Below, one piece after another: positions 20,603 through 30,388 of a stretch of DNA of 64,000 nt. The translations under genes were made by a program, and so were the position numbers. Numbering within the stretch: the first letter of the stretch is position 1; each line of letters opens with the position of its first letter. Source of the DNA: CAWGYT01 sp963826795 (GTDB taxonomy: Bacteria; Planctomycetota; Planctomycetia; Pirellulales; Pirellulaceae); NCBI GenBank assembly GCA_963826795.1, contig CAWGYT010000010.1, positions 62,001 through 126,000 of the forward strand, read 5' to 3'. The notes under the pieces were generated by a model, which was not told the DNA's origin, did no database searches, and saw only the letters and a program-made list of their open reading frames with translations.

Positions 20603-20700
20603 TCTGGAGCTTTCTTTGATAGACCGTCTGGAGTTTTCGTAGACCGTCTGGAGTTTTCGTAGACCGTCTGGAGTTTTCTTTGATAGACCGTCTGGAGTTT
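20603..20700. repeat. Tandem array, 20/24-bp units
   Basis: Units begin at 20603, 20627, 20647, 20667 and 20691. The 20-base form is TCTGGAGTTTTCGTAGACCG; the first and fourth units carry a four-base longer tail (CTTTGATAGACCG). The array lies between the two copies of the 188-bp repeat. No spacers differ between units, so it is not a CRISPR. Confidence 0.85.
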
Positions 20701-20702
20701 CG

Positions 20703-20890
20703 CTATCAAGGTGTTGTCACCTCTCCCGGTCTGCGGAGAGGTCGCTCGGGTCCCGTGAGCGGGAGCCGAGCGATTTCGGACGGAGCGCTTGCCAGGGCCG
20801 CGGCCCCCTCATCCGGCCTGCGGCCACCTTCTCCCGCGCTGGGGAGAAGGGACATGCACTTGTCACCTCGCCCGAGGCCGGGAGAGGTCG
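20703..20890. repeat. 188-bp direct repeat, copy 2
   Basis: Second copy of the element at 20329-20516. It runs on into a further inverted-repeat stretch (CCCGCGAGCGGGAGACGAGCGG) that copy 1 lacks, so copy 1 may be cut short on that side. Confidence 0.85.
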
Positions 20891-21435
20891 CTCGAGTCCC
20901 GCGAGCGGGAGACGAGCGGGTGAGGGGGGGAAAAAAGGGGGCCTTCGACGTGCCAAGTACGCTTTGGCGCAATGAAGCGGTCAGGGGCAATTCAACCGGT
21001 CCATCGAACATTCGTGCGAAGGCCCCGCGGGCCAGCTGCGGTCAACTACACTGTCGACCGCGACTGATGTCCTATGCAGCTGGGATGCCGAGTCTCATAT
21101 TGAGAAAAGCCGGGCACCCAACAAACGACACAACTCTTTTTTGGGAAAAGACTTTCGACTACGACTACCGTCAATTTTTCTCATCCTGAGACCCCACTCT
21201 GGAGGCAAGACGCCTTCGTTTTCCACCAACCCGTCGCTGCCTGCACGGAATTGACGTAGCGAGCCGGGTCAATCGCACCGAGGCAGCGCTTGGGCTCGTT
21301 TCTTCGGTCCCAAATCGAGACGCGATCCAAGCTCACGCGGATCTCCCCCCATGGAGTGCTGGTTCTACGACGGGCTATAATCCGACCTGCGCGGCCGTCG
21401 GGATGGCGAGACCGCACGCACGACGACGATGACCT
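20891..21435. other. Non-coding stretch after the repeat block
   Basis: About 540 bases up to the lipid kinase gene. It opens with the tail of the second repeat copy and a short G/A tract, and then holds no frame with recognisable protein features on either strand. Confidence 0.5.
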
Positions 21436-22434
21436 GTGGAACGATGGGACGCCCCGATCACCTCCAACCAGACTCCGCAGGAAACCCGTTTGCCCGCCCG
21501 CGCGGATCGAATTCTGATACTCAGTAATCCTCGAGCCGGTTCTGGGGTCGGTGCCGCTCGCCTGTCCCTGCTGGTTGAAGCACTGACGCAACGTGGCCTG
21601 CAGATCGAGGAGCTCACGGAATTGAGTCGGTTCTCGTCCCGCGCCGCCGAACTGGAGTCTTCGGGGCAGCTACGGACGGTCGTGGCGGCCGGTGGCGACG
21701 GGACCGCCGAGCTGGTCGCGAATCTGACACCTCCCGAAACGCCCCTGACCGTGTTTCCACTCGGGACCGAAAACCTGTTAGCCAAATATCTGCACCTCGG
21801 ATCCGAACCCGAGAGGGTGGCGGACGCGATTGTGGAAGGTCGGGTCGTCCGGTTGGACGCGGGACGTGTCCGAGACGGCGCGGGGCAGACGCGACTTTTC
21901 TTACTGATGATGGGATGTGGCTTTGACGCCGACGTGATCCACCGTTTACACGAGCAGCGAGACGGAAACATCACGCATCTGTCCTATGCCAAACCGATTC
22001 TCGAGTCGATTCGTAAGTACCGGTATCCAGCGCTTCGCGTGACGTGCCATGCAAGTGCGGATGCCGATGCTTTCCGCACGATCACGGCTCACTGGGTATT
22101 CGTTTTCAATACCCCGTCGTACGCGATCGGCTTGACCATTTGCCCGCATGCGAATCCTTTCGACGGTCACTTGGACATAACGACGTTTCGAGGCGGATCC
22201 CTTTGGCAGGGACTCAAGCATATCGCGACCGTCGTCTTGGGTCGCCAACGGCAGAGTCGCAGTGTCGAGACGGAGCGAGCGGCGATTTTTCGGATCAGTT
22301 CCGAAACCGAAGTTCCCTACCAGTTGGACGGCGACCCTGGCGGTTTGCTGCCGGTCGAGGTCAGTGTCGAGCCGCAGCGTTTGAGTGTCGTGGTGCCGGC
22401 ATCTTGGTCTGCGGGCGCGACCAGGGTACCCTGA
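21436..22434 (+). CDS. Diacylglycerol kinase family lipid kinase
   Basis: 332 aa from GTG 21436. Motifs of the DagK/YegS/sphingosine-kinase catalytic domain: ILILSNPRAGSG, VVAAGGDGTAELVANL (nucleotide loop GGDGT) and FPLGTENLLAKYL. The C-terminal half has the beta-sandwich with GFDADVIHRL, NTPSYAIG and YQLDGDPGG. It would phosphorylate a lipid alcohol at the inner membrane; which one cannot be read from the sequence. Confidence 0.9.
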   Translation: MERWDAPITSNQTPQETRLPARADRILILSNPRAGSGVGAARLSLLVEALTQRGLQIEELTELSRFSSRAAELESSGQLRTVVAAGGDGTAELVANLTPPETPLTVFPLGTENLLAKYLHLGSEPERVADAIVEGRVVRLDAGRVRDGAGQTRLFLLMMGCGFDADVIHRLHEQRDGNITHLSYAKPILESIRKYRYPALRVTCHASADADAFRTITAHWVFVFNTPSYAIGLTICPHANPFDGHLDITTFRGGSLWQGLKHIATVVLGRQRQSRSVETERAAIFRISSETEVPYQLDGDPGGLLPVEVSVEPQRLSVVVPASWSAGATRVP

Positions 22435-22531
22435 AAGAAGCTCATCGGAGCGAACGAAGTCGGTGCCGTTGGCAGCCCGAGTCGGCTCGCTTCGGTCGAC
22501 GGAGGAACGCGTCTGCAATCTCGACGCCTAG

Positions 22532-23401
22532 TTGACGAAAGGCCAGGACAAGTTGACTTGTAGACCTGTCACCATCGGTCCCTTGCGCGTGGGCCCCGGG
22601 CAACCGTTGCTCGTGATCGCCGGCCCGTGCGTTATCGAAAATGAAGCGCTCACGTTGAGCATCGCCGACCACCTGCGGGGGTTGGCCGAGCGGTTGCCGA
22701 TTCAGCTGGTTTTCAAGGCGTCCTTTGACAAAGCGAACCGAACCAGCGCGACGTCGTATCGGGGGCCGGGTTTAGTCCCGGGGCTGGAAATCCTGCAGCG
22801 GATCAAGCGGGCGACGGGGCTGTGCGTTACGACCGACATCCATGAAAGTTGCCAGGCGGCACCCGTGGGTGCGATCTGCGATTTACTGCAGGTCCCGGCC
22901 TTTCTGGCTCGGCAAACCGATTTGCTGAACGCCGCCGCGGCGACTGGCCGCGCGGTGCATGTGAAAAAGGGCCAATTCATGGCCCCCCGAGAAATGCGAC
23001 ACGTGGTCGCCAAACTTCGTGCCGCCGGCTGCCACGAGATCATGCTCTGCGAGCGAGGAACTTTTTTTGGCTACGGCAATCTGGTCAACGATATGCGAGC
23101 CCTGGTTGAGATGCGAGATCTGGGGGTTCCGGTCGTGTTCGATGCGACGCACAGCGTGCAGCATCCCGGCGGTCTGGATGGCGCAACGGGAGGCAATCGA
23201 CGAATGGTCGCTCCGCTGGCCCGCGCGGCTGCCGCCGTGGGGATCGACGGATTGTTTTTCGAAACCCACCCGGATCCCGAATCCTCGCCCAGCGACGGGC
23301 AAAACATGGTCCCGCTGGAGTCGGCGGAGGCCTTTCTGCGTCAGATTCTCGCGATCCGAGCCGCTCAATTAGACTGCCATTCGGCGGAATTCACCGAATA
23401 A
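22532..23401 (+). CDS. kdsA: 3-deoxy-8-phosphooctulonate synthase
   Basis: 289 aa. Condenses arabinose 5-phosphate with phosphoenolpyruvate to make Kdo 8-phosphate for lipopolysaccharide. Signature stretches: VIAGPCVIE, FKASFDKANRTS, TDIHES, LQVPAFLARQTDLL, VHVKKGQFMAP, LCERGTFFGYGNLVNDMR, FDATHSVQHPGG and ETHPDPESSPSDGQNM. The start codon is TTG at 22532, with another TTG at 22553 as alternative. It lies 97 bases after the lipid kinase on the same strand and 13 bases before the lipoprotein gene. Confidence 0.96.
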   Translation: MTKGQDKLTCRPVTIGPLRVGPGQPLLVIAGPCVIENEALTLSIADHLRGLAERLPIQLVFKASFDKANRTSATSYRGPGLVPGLEILQRIKRATGLCVTTDIHESCQAAPVGAICDLLQVPAFLARQTDLLNAAAATGRAVHVKKGQFMAPREMRHVVAKLRAAGCHEIMLCERGTFFGYGNLVNDMRALVEMRDLGVPVVFDATHSVQHPGGLDGATGGNRRMVAPLARAAAAVGIDGLFFETHPDPESSPSDGQNMVPLESAEAFLRQILAIRAAQLDCHSAEFTE

Positions 23402-23414
23402 GGACCCATCGACG

Positions 23415-25310
23415 ATGCAGCGCAATCGGTCGGAGTCGACGCGATTCGGTTTGGCACTTCTAAGCTTGGGAATGCTGAGCGTGGTGGGCTGCCGCGAATC
23501 GCAGCCGGTCAGTACGCGGCCCAATCCAATGCTGATGTCCGACTCACAGGGAAGCAACGATTTGCGACAAGGCCTGGACTTCCTTGAGCGAGTCGATGAG
23601 TTCGAACCGAGCCAGGTCTATCAGAAGATCTTGTATCACCTTCAGCAGTGGCTCTCCAAGCAGTCCCCAATTGAGGGCTGGGCCGCCGATCCCTTGGCCC
23701 GAGACTTGCCGATCGAGTTTCGCAAGATGGTCGAGCAGGAGCGGCTGCAGCAACTCGTGCTCGAGCCCTATGACGCGCAGATGCTTCAGGAGTCGACTTG
23801 GATGCGCGAGATTGCTCGCGGCATCGTGCAGCGGCACGAGATCGCGCCCGACCTGGAGGAGGTTTTGGCAGGCGAAGCGGAGTCACAAGACGTCTCAATC
23901 GACGCACTGAGCTCCGAGCTTCAACATGCCTTGGTCTTGTTCGACTGGACCGTGCGCCATCTGCAGCTGGACAATGAGGTGAGTCTCAATGGTCTGCCGC
24001 GGCTGAATTCGAACGTCATCCTGTACGCGTGGGAAAACCTGATGATGGGCCGGGGGACGATGGCCGAAAAGTCGCGGGTATTCCTCCTGCTGGCGAGGCA
24101 ACTCGGACTTCCCGTGGTCATCCTCGCGATCGACCGCCCGGATGACGACGAACCGGCTCGCCCCTGGCTTCCCGCGCTGCTTCATCAGGGTGAACTGTAT
24201 TTATTCGACATGCGGCTGGGCATCCCGGTACCAGGTCCGGTGGAGCGTGGCATCGCGTGTCTGTCGGAGGTCCTTGCCGACCCGACGCTGCTTGATTCGC
24301 TGGAGGTCTTTCCGGATTTTCTGTACCCCGTGGACGCGGATGACTTGAACCACGTGGTGGCCCTGATCGACGCAACGCCCGCCTTCCTCTCGGAACGAAT
24401 GCAAATCCTGGAAGGGGGCCTGGTGGGAGACCAGAAAACCGTATTGACCACCTCTCCCACGCCGCTGGCCAGCACGCTGCGCGGCTGCGACGGAATCCAA
24501 GCCGTGGCCATCTGGACGCTTCCTTACCAGGGCTTCGCCATCCGAAGTCAGTTGCAGGCCAACCCGACTGGAGTCGTTGCACTGGCGCTGGAGCACAGCC
24601 TATTCGACCGCCGGACGCCCCTCCTGCCGGCCCGCGTCATGCAGTTCCGTGGCCAGCTGGAAAATACGGAGGACCGACCGGGAGCACGCACGCTGTACCT
24701 GGAATGCCGAGCTCCGGATGAACAGATTCGGCAGCTCACGCAAATCCCGCTGCCGACCAGCCCGGGCCCCGAGCAAGAAGCGCCTTCGCCTGAGGCGCAG
24801 GAGGCGCATGCCCAGCGATTGGCCAATCTGCAGTACCTGATGCGCCGCACAAAGCAGAACGCAACTTACTGGCTGGGGCTGATCGCCTTCGACCAGGGCC
24901 AATACAGCGTCGCGATCGACTACCTGGCGAAACGCGTCTTGGAGCAGGACGCGACGACGTCTTGGAAGTCAGGTGCACAATACAATCTGGGGCGAGCCTA
25001 CGAGGCGCTCGGCCGACTCGAATCCAACGAGGAACGGATGCGCGAGGCCATTGCCGCCTACGAAGCCGTACTCGACGATGGATTCGCCGCCGGATCCCAG
25101 TGGCGCGCGCGACACCTCAAGGCGCGTCTGAGTCCGGCGGAGACGCGTCCCGGGGATCCGACCGTGCCCGACGAGGAGGCGATGCCGGAGGAGGGCGAAG
25201 GCGACTCGCTTGACGATTCCGGGCCGGACTCCAGCGAGCCGGACTCCAGCGGGCCGGAATCCAGCGGGCCGGACTCCGGCGCGCCTCGTGTGCCGGCGCG
25301 GCTAGAGTGA
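23415..25310 (+). CDS. Lipoprotein with transglutaminase-like region and TPR
   Basis: 631 aa from ATG 23415. The lipobox LSVVGC near residue 26 marks a signal-peptidase-II lipoprotein. Residues of about 150-235 (GRGTMAEKSRVFLLLARQLGLPVVILAID) recall a transglutaminase-like core but I see no catalytic cysteine. Residues of about 480-550 hold TPR-like helices (YSVAIDYLAKRVLEQ, QYNLGRAYEALGRLE). The tail is a low-complexity run of Ser-Gly-Pro-Asp/Glu units encoded by a short tandem repeat near 25220-25280. It ends in a nine-base convergent overlap with purC. Role unknown. Confidence 0.8.
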   Translation: MQRNRSESTRFGLALLSLGMLSVVGCRESQPVSTRPNPMLMSDSQGSNDLRQGLDFLERVDEFEPSQVYQKILYHLQQWLSKQSPIEGWAADPLARDLPIEFRKMVEQERLQQLVLEPYDAQMLQESTWMREIARGIVQRHEIAPDLEEVLAGEAESQDVSIDALSSELQHALVLFDWTVRHLQLDNEVSLNGLPRLNSNVILYAWENLMMGRGTMAEKSRVFLLLARQLGLPVVILAIDRPDDDEPARPWLPALLHQGELYLFDMRLGIPVPGPVERGIACLSEVLADPTLLDSLEVFPDFLYPVDADDLNHVVALIDATPAFLSERMQILEGGLVGDQKTVLTTSPTPLASTLRGCDGIQAVAIWTLPYQGFAIRSQLQANPTGVVALALEHSLFDRRTPLLPARVMQFRGQLENTEDRPGARTLYLECRAPDEQIRQLTQIPLPTSPGPEQEAPSPEAQEAHAQRLANLQYLMRRTKQNATYWLGLIAFDQGQYSVAIDYLAKRVLEQDATTSWKSGAQYNLGRAYEALGRLESNEERMREAIAAYEAVLDDGFAAGSQWRARHLKARLSPAETRPGDPTVPDEEAMPEEGEGDSLDDSGPDSSEPDSSGPESSGPDSGAPRVPARLE

Positions 25311-26183
25311 CTGTCCGGTAAGCCGTTGGAACGCCTCGAGATATTTTTCACGCGTCTTCGCCACGACCTCGTCGGGTAAGCGGGGCGGGGGGCTGTTCTT
25401 GTCCCAGTCGGTCGACTCCAGCCAATCGCGCACGAACTGCTTATCAAATGACGGTGGGTTGCGGCCGGCCGTGTACTGGTCGGATGGCCAAAAGCGGGAG
25501 CTGTCGGGCGTCAAGACTTCGTCAATCAAGATCAGACGATCCCCGTCCCAACCCCACTCGAACTTCGTATCGGCGATGATGATGCCGCGTTCCCGCGCAA
25601 ATTCGGCGCCCTCGCGGTAAATCTCCAGACTCAGCCGCTGCAAGAGCTCAGCCGTCGCGGCACCGACGACGTTTACCAGTTCCGCGTACGAAATGTTCTG
25701 ATCGTGTCCCGACTCGGCCTTCGTGGCCGGCGTGAAAATGGGCTCAGGTAACTCGGCCGCCTCGAACAGGCCGCCCGGCAACGGAATCCCACAGACCGCT
25801 TGGCGGGCGCGGTACTCTTTCCAGCCGGAACCGGCGAGATAGCCGCGGACAACGCACTCAATCGGGACGACGCGTGTCTTTCGGACCCACATGGTGCGAC
25901 CCGCCAGCGATGGCCGATCGGTGTTCTCGGGAAGGGGCATCTGGTCGATGTCCAGCGAAATCAGATGATTGGCCGGCGATAAGCGCTCGAACCAAAAGCC
26001 GCTTAGCTGGGTCAATACACGTCCTTTGTCGGGGATCCCGTTCGGCAGGATATAGTCGAAGGCACTGATCCGATCGGTACTGACCATCAAGAGGGTCTCG
26101 CCGAGGTCGTAAACGTCGCGCACCTTGCCTCGCTTGACGGGCAAATCGCCCAGCTTGGACTCTTGCAGGACCTCGCTACCCAT
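25302..26183 (-). CDS. purC: SAICAR synthase
   Basis: 293 aa. Joins aspartate to CAIR in purine synthesis. The start ATG 26183 has AGGAGG eight bases upstream; a frame to 26216 is longer but lacks this. Motifs: KRGKVRDVYDLG, MVSTDRISAFDYILPNGIPDKG, PIECVVRGYLAGSGWKEY, FTPATKAESGHDQNIS, IIIADTKFEWGWDGD and IDEVLTPDSSRFWP. The length fits the long (yeast-like) form of the enzyme. Its TAG stop overlaps the end of the convergent lipoprotein gene. Confidence 0.97.
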   Translation of the reverse strand: MGSEVLQESKLGDLPVKRGKVRDVYDLGETLLMVSTDRISAFDYILPNGIPDKGRVLTQLSGFWFERLSPANHLISLDIDQMPLPENTDRPSLAGRTMWVRKTRVVPIECVVRGYLAGSGWKEYRARQAVCGIPLPGGLFEAAELPEPIFTPATKAESGHDQNISYAELVNVVGAATAELLQRLSLEIYREGAEFARERGIIIADTKFEWGWDGDRLILIDEVLTPDSSRFWPSDQYTAGRNPPSFDKQFVRDWLESTDWDKNSPPPRLPDEVVAKTREKYLEAFQRLTGQSL

Positions 26184-26418
26184 CGACTCGTCCTCCTGGG
26201 ATGCACCCTCGACCAAGGGCCATGCAGCGCGGAATCAGACCCGCCCGCTGGCGTCGGCAGGAGTATACCAGGGGAGCGCGGCGGGTGGCTACGTTGCCGC
26301 CCCGTTGGGCGGACTCGAGTTGATGCAAACCCTCCGGTGGTTTAGACTTCGATCTGACTTTGGTGCACCGCCGCCGGGGATATGTTCAATCTGATCTTAT
26401 TGGAGCCCACGGTCCAGC

Positions 26419-27827
26419 ATGGGATCGATGCAGTTTCTGCTTCCCCGCCGCGAAGGTCTGGCTCAGGTCGTTGCCGACTGCGCGTATCTGGTGGGCAATG
26501 ACGGTTTCCCTTGGAAGAGCCAAGTGCAGCTGGACGGGGACCGTCTGACGATTCGCCGGGACGCGCGGGAATCGGGGCGTTTGGTGGCTCCTTGGTCCGT
26601 CGAGGGTTTCGGTTCGGTCGCACTGGCGACGGCAAGCTTGATTCCGAGAGAAGCCCCATACCATTTGGCACTGGAATTGTGTCGCGGAACGCTTGCACGG
26701 ATCCTGACCCAGTTCGGCGGCTCCCTGCTGGACCAGGAGATCGTCCGCAAGTCCTTGCGCGCTGCGGAGGACCATTTCATTCGCGCGGCACTGACGCAGA
26801 ATGACGTCGAGCGGAGCGCGGCGGAAGCCGAAACCTGTCTGACGCTTTGCCTGAATTTGATTCGCCAGGGTTTGTGCCTGACCGCGCGGGGCACGGCGAC
26901 TCCGCCGGTGTTCTCCTCCAGGCTAACTGGCTTTCAAGTGGCCCTGCCGGACGATCTCGTGCGTCTACGACTGCGTCCCGAGTGGCCAGGCAACGCGATT
27001 TTCTTCAAGCGCTCCTGCGCGACACCGAACCGAATCCGGGCGAGTGGACGTGGGATGCGTGGCTGACCGGACTGCGGGAAATTCAGGCCGCCGGGCGTCG
27101 CGTCGCCTGCGGCCCGCTGTTCCGCTTGGATCGTCAAGAGTTGCCGGATTGGCTCTACCTTTGGGACGATGATTTTGAGGCCCTGCGGTCCTACGTGACC
27201 AGCTACGTGCATGCGGCGGTGAGGACCCTCAAGCAAGACGTCCACCTGTGGTATCTCACGGCCGGCACGAATATCGAAAGTGAACTTCATCTGGGTGAGG
27301 AACATCGTCTCCGGCTGACTCTGTCCGCGTTGGAAGTACTCCGCCAAGCCGACCCTCAGACCCCGGTATTGGTCGGCATCCGCCAACCGTGGGGCGACTA
27401 CCTGGGGCACACGGCCCTCGATCTCTCGCCCTGGCAGTTCGCCGACATCGTGGTTCGCTCTCGACTCGGCGTCTCTGGATTCGTGCTGGAAATGAACTTC
27501 GCGTGTGCTCCCGATCGCACGATGCCGCGTGACTTGCTCGAGCTGAATCGCCTGTTGGATCGCTGGTCGACGTTCGGCCTGCCGCTGGTCGTCGTGCTGT
27601 CGTTCCCAACCAACGGCAATGCCGCCCGCCAGAAATTGTTGGTCCGCAACATGCGAGACATCGCGAATGTGCTCCAACAGAAACCCAACGTGCAGGGAAT
27701 TGTCTGGGGGCAGGTCAGCGACCGACCGGGTTGGCCCGCCGGCATGTTTCACGCGGGGGGAAAAGTCAAGCCGATGTGGCGCCTGCTGACAGAAATCTGG
27801 CGTCCACCCGAGTCCGACGACCGTTAG
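26419..27827 (+). CDS. GH10-like glycoside hydrolase family protein, frameshifted
   Basis: The N-terminal part (26419 on) has CAYLVGNDGFPWKSQVQ, WSVEGFGSVALATASL and PYHLALELCRGTLARI, an N-terminal domain I associate with planctomycete proteins annotated as GH10-type endoxylanases. The C-terminal part lies in another frame, running to 27827, with WTWDAWLTGLREIQ, LYLWDDDFEALRSYVTSYV, LWYLTAGTN, VGIRQPWGDYL and GFVLEMNFA, which resembles a TIM-barrel. The two join at about 26990-27010, in the TTTTC of GCGATTTTCTTC, by a one-base shift. No signal peptide is visible. Carbohydrate activity is inferred from likeness only; catalytic glutamates are not certain. Confidence 0.65.
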
Positions 27828-27907
27828 ACGCCGCGATCCCTCGTACGGCTCGGCGGGAGCTTCGCCCGCTCGTCGCACCGACCCCGACCTTCAGCTGAAA
27901 CGCCGCA

Positions 27908-28043
27908 CTAGTGCTTTGTCACAGCTTGATTTTGGGGTGCCTGGGGTCGAACGAAGTGAGCCCCCAGACCTCAATTTTCCGGGGGCTCACTTCGTTCGAC
28001 CCCGGCCACCCAACCCTCAATTTCAGCTGTGACAAAGGACTAG
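27908..28043. mobile_element. Palindromic MITE-like element A, CTAG ends
   Basis: About 136 bases. The left end reads CTAGTGCTTTGTCACAGCTT and the right end, on the other strand, CTAGTCCTTTGTCACAGCTG: imperfect terminal inverted repeats of about 22 bases. Inside, GGGGTCGAACGAAGTGAGCC pairs with its complement near 27980-28002, so the whole can fold as a long hairpin. It carries no gene. The right-hand CTAG (28040-28043) supplies the TAG stop of the gene at 28040-30028. Related ends occur in elements B and C. The CTAG flanks fit a TA duplication as made by IS630/mariner-type transposases; none is in the window. Confidence 0.75.
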
Positions 28044-30028
28044 CGGGCGGCGTTCAGATCCGGTAGGGCCCCGGCTTCGTGAGCGTCGACTGGCGCCGAA
28101 CTGGCGATCGGAGTCGGCGTTTGGTCGACATAGAGCGCGTGCTTGTCCAACAACACGCCGCCCACGTACCAACCATCCTCTTCCGTTCGCATGAAGTTCC
28201 CGGTCGGTCCGAGGTAGCGGCGCACGGCCTGGAAGTCCGGCAAACGCCTCCCGTCGATCGACTGTTTGCGCAACACGTCCTTTTCATCCGGCCCGAGTAT
28301 TCGGTTCAAGAGTCGACCCAGCAGCGACTCCGACTCGGGCATCTTGCCCTGGCGGAGCAGCTCAAACGTCGGGCGGTACGCCTCGTCGGTCCGCGAGAAG
28401 GTTCGCAGGCAATCGGCACTGGCCCCGATTCGATCGAGATGGGCCTTGACCATTTCGAAGTCCTCACAGGCGGACAGCTGGTCGTCGTCCGCCCGCTCGA
28501 CCAAAATCCGTCGCAAGAAATCGACATGTGTCGCCACGATGAAGTGCCCGCGTGCGACGGCAATTGCCGAGTTCCGGAGAATTCGTTCTTCCTCGTCCAC
28601 TACCTCCGCCGGTTGGTCGCCAATGGGGTCGATCCCATCAATGCTCAGATCCAAGTCGGGCCCTGATTCGTGACCCTGATCAATGATCTCCCAAACCGTC
28701 ACGCCCTCAATTTCCAACTGGCGGGCATCGGGATCGCTGACCAACGCTTTGTGGACCGTCTGGCGGACCGCCTCTTCATTGGTCACCTCGATCGCGACCA
28801 TTGCACGCTCGCTTTGCGGGGTGATGGGGAATACATGATCAGAAACCACGGTTAGACGGTGCCCTAAATGCGCGACGAAATCGCTACGCACGTCAATCTG
28901 CGGACCGTTCGGATCGTCCCGGATACTGGCCAGCAGATCCTCGAAGAAGTCCTCGTCGCCGGCAATCGCATCGACCAACGTCTTTGAGTACTCGAAGGCA
29001 GTGGGGACGTTCCAGCGAAAGCTTGTCGCCGAAGCCAGCTCGCGGGGAACCCAGGACGGCCACTTCCAGACTTCGTCGTTCGGGAAGTCAAGCATCCGCG
29101 CGGCGAGCTCGAACCGCTCTTCTCCGGCCGGCCGGCCGGGCGCGTAGACGAACGTACGATGCAACAATTCCTGTTCCCCCGTGGCGAGATGAATCCAACC
29201 GCCGACCGCCTCGATCGCTTCGAAACCCTGGACTTTCAGAATGGCCAGCATGTCTTTGCGGCGTTTTCGCGGCCCACCTCGAGCCGCCCGAATCGTCTCG
29301 GCGTAGCCGACCGGGTCCAGATACCAACGGACCTGCGGTTTCGCCGGGCCCGACTGCGCCTCGACTCGCTGCATAATGCGCTGGAAAGCCGTCACCGAAT
29401 TCAGCGCCGGGGCATCGGATCCGGAAAGCAGCCGCTGCAGGATTTCGACGCAGACTTCCTCGTTGTCCCCGAAGACGAGTGTCTCGTTGACCAAGAATCG
29501 GACGACGCGATCGGCCAACAGCTCACCCCGCTTCCGCGGCAAATCGAATATCACCAGGTTGTGACCGGCCACGTTCTTGATCGTCCGTTTGGCACCCTGC
29601 GTCTCGAGTTCGCCCGCAGCCCCCTGCAAAAGCCGTTCGGTTTCCGCCACGCGACCGTGGACGTCGACAATCATCACCGAGGCATGCTGCTTTTCGTCGC
29701 CCTCCGGCTGGATTGTTGCTAAGCACAGCTCGCCGCTGCAGATCGTGACCAAATCGTTCCAGTCCAGCGAGACGTGAAAACTATCCTGGATCACCTGCTC
29801 GCGCAACTGTCGCTGGAGGTCCTCCGCGAAGGGCTTCATGATCGGGTCGGCCGCCAGCTTGCCCAGCTGCATTTGCTGCCAACGTTGTCGAAAGTCGGTC
29901 ACATCGGGGACGGACAGATACCCCTTGGTTGTCGCAGGCAGCAATTGATCCGTCTCAGGTGCCGCCCAAGCCGGCGACGCCGGTAGGGTACAACCCATCA
30001 CGATCACAAAGGCGAACACACGGTTCAC
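28040..30028 (-). CDS. Hypothetical secreted protein
   Basis: 662 aa from GTG 30028, preceded by AAGGAG eight bases upstream; an ATG at 30115 is in frame but adds a serine/arginine-rich stretch before the signal peptide. The signal peptide is VFAFVIVMGCTLPASPAWA. The rest has regular repeats of strand/helix pattern (LCLATIQPEGDEKQHASVMIVDV; MVAIEVTNEEAVRQTV; GHFIVATHVDFLRRIL) reminiscent of planctomycete exported proteins of the DUF3352 kind, but I cannot confirm the family. Its stop codon lies in the end of repeat element A. Confidence 0.75.
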   Translation of the reverse strand: MNRVFAFVIVMGCTLPASPAWAAPETDQLLPATTKGYLSVPDVTDFRQRWQQMQLGKLAADPIMKPFAEDLQRQLREQVIQDSFHVSLDWNDLVTICSGELCLATIQPEGDEKQHASVMIVDVHGRVAETERLLQGAAGELETQGAKRTIKNVAGHNLVIFDLPRKRGELLADRVVRFLVNETLVFGDNEEVCVEILQRLLSGSDAPALNSVTAFQRIMQRVEAQSGPAKPQVRWYLDPVGYAETIRAARGGPRKRRKDMLAILKVQGFEAIEAVGGWIHLATGEQELLHRTFVYAPGRPAGEERFELAARMLDFPNDEVWKWPSWVPRELASATSFRWNVPTAFEYSKTLVDAIAGDEDFFEDLLASIRDDPNGPQIDVRSDFVAHLGHRLTVVSDHVFPITPQSERAMVAIEVTNEEAVRQTVHKALVSDPDARQLEIEGVTVWEIIDQGHESGPDLDLSIDGIDPIGDQPAEVVDEEERILRNSAIAVARGHFIVATHVDFLRRILVERADDDQLSACEDFEMVKAHLDRIGASADCLRTFSRTDEAYRPTFELLRQGKMPESESLLGRLLNRILGPDEKDVLRKQSIDGRRLPDFQAVRRYLGPTGNFMRTEEDGWYVGGVLLDKHALYVDQTPTPIASSAPVDAHEAGALPDLNAAR

Positions 30029-30388
30029 AACGAAGCTCCTTACGCCGTTTGAGTCCAACTCCCGCCCCCCACTGGATTGTTCCCGCGAGCTCGAACGCCC
30101 GCGAGCTTCGTTCACCGCGATCCTCAGTTGCCGCCATGCAGATTGATCACGAGCTCAGCAGCTCATCGCCTCGACGAAGTCCTAGATGTTATCGGCGGCG
30201 AGGCCTGAAACAGACGAATCTCTTGCCGCCAATCAGGCAAATCCCGGCCAAGCCACGTTGATTCAGCGGGTCAGGGGTAAAACGAAAAGCCTACCGAGAT
30301 TAAGCCCTGCGGTCTAGGAACTCTGGTAAAAAACGGCCGATTCGAGCAGCGGTAGACGGGACCTGCGAGGCTGCGACATAATTGGCCC
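30029..30388. other. Intergenic between divergent genes
   Basis: About 360 bases between the secreted protein and the HD-domain gene. No supported gene and no obvious repeat. Confidence 0.45.

Noticed and set aside
20603..20700. Possible CRISPR array
   Set aside because: Units are adjacent with no unique spacers and no cas genes are present.
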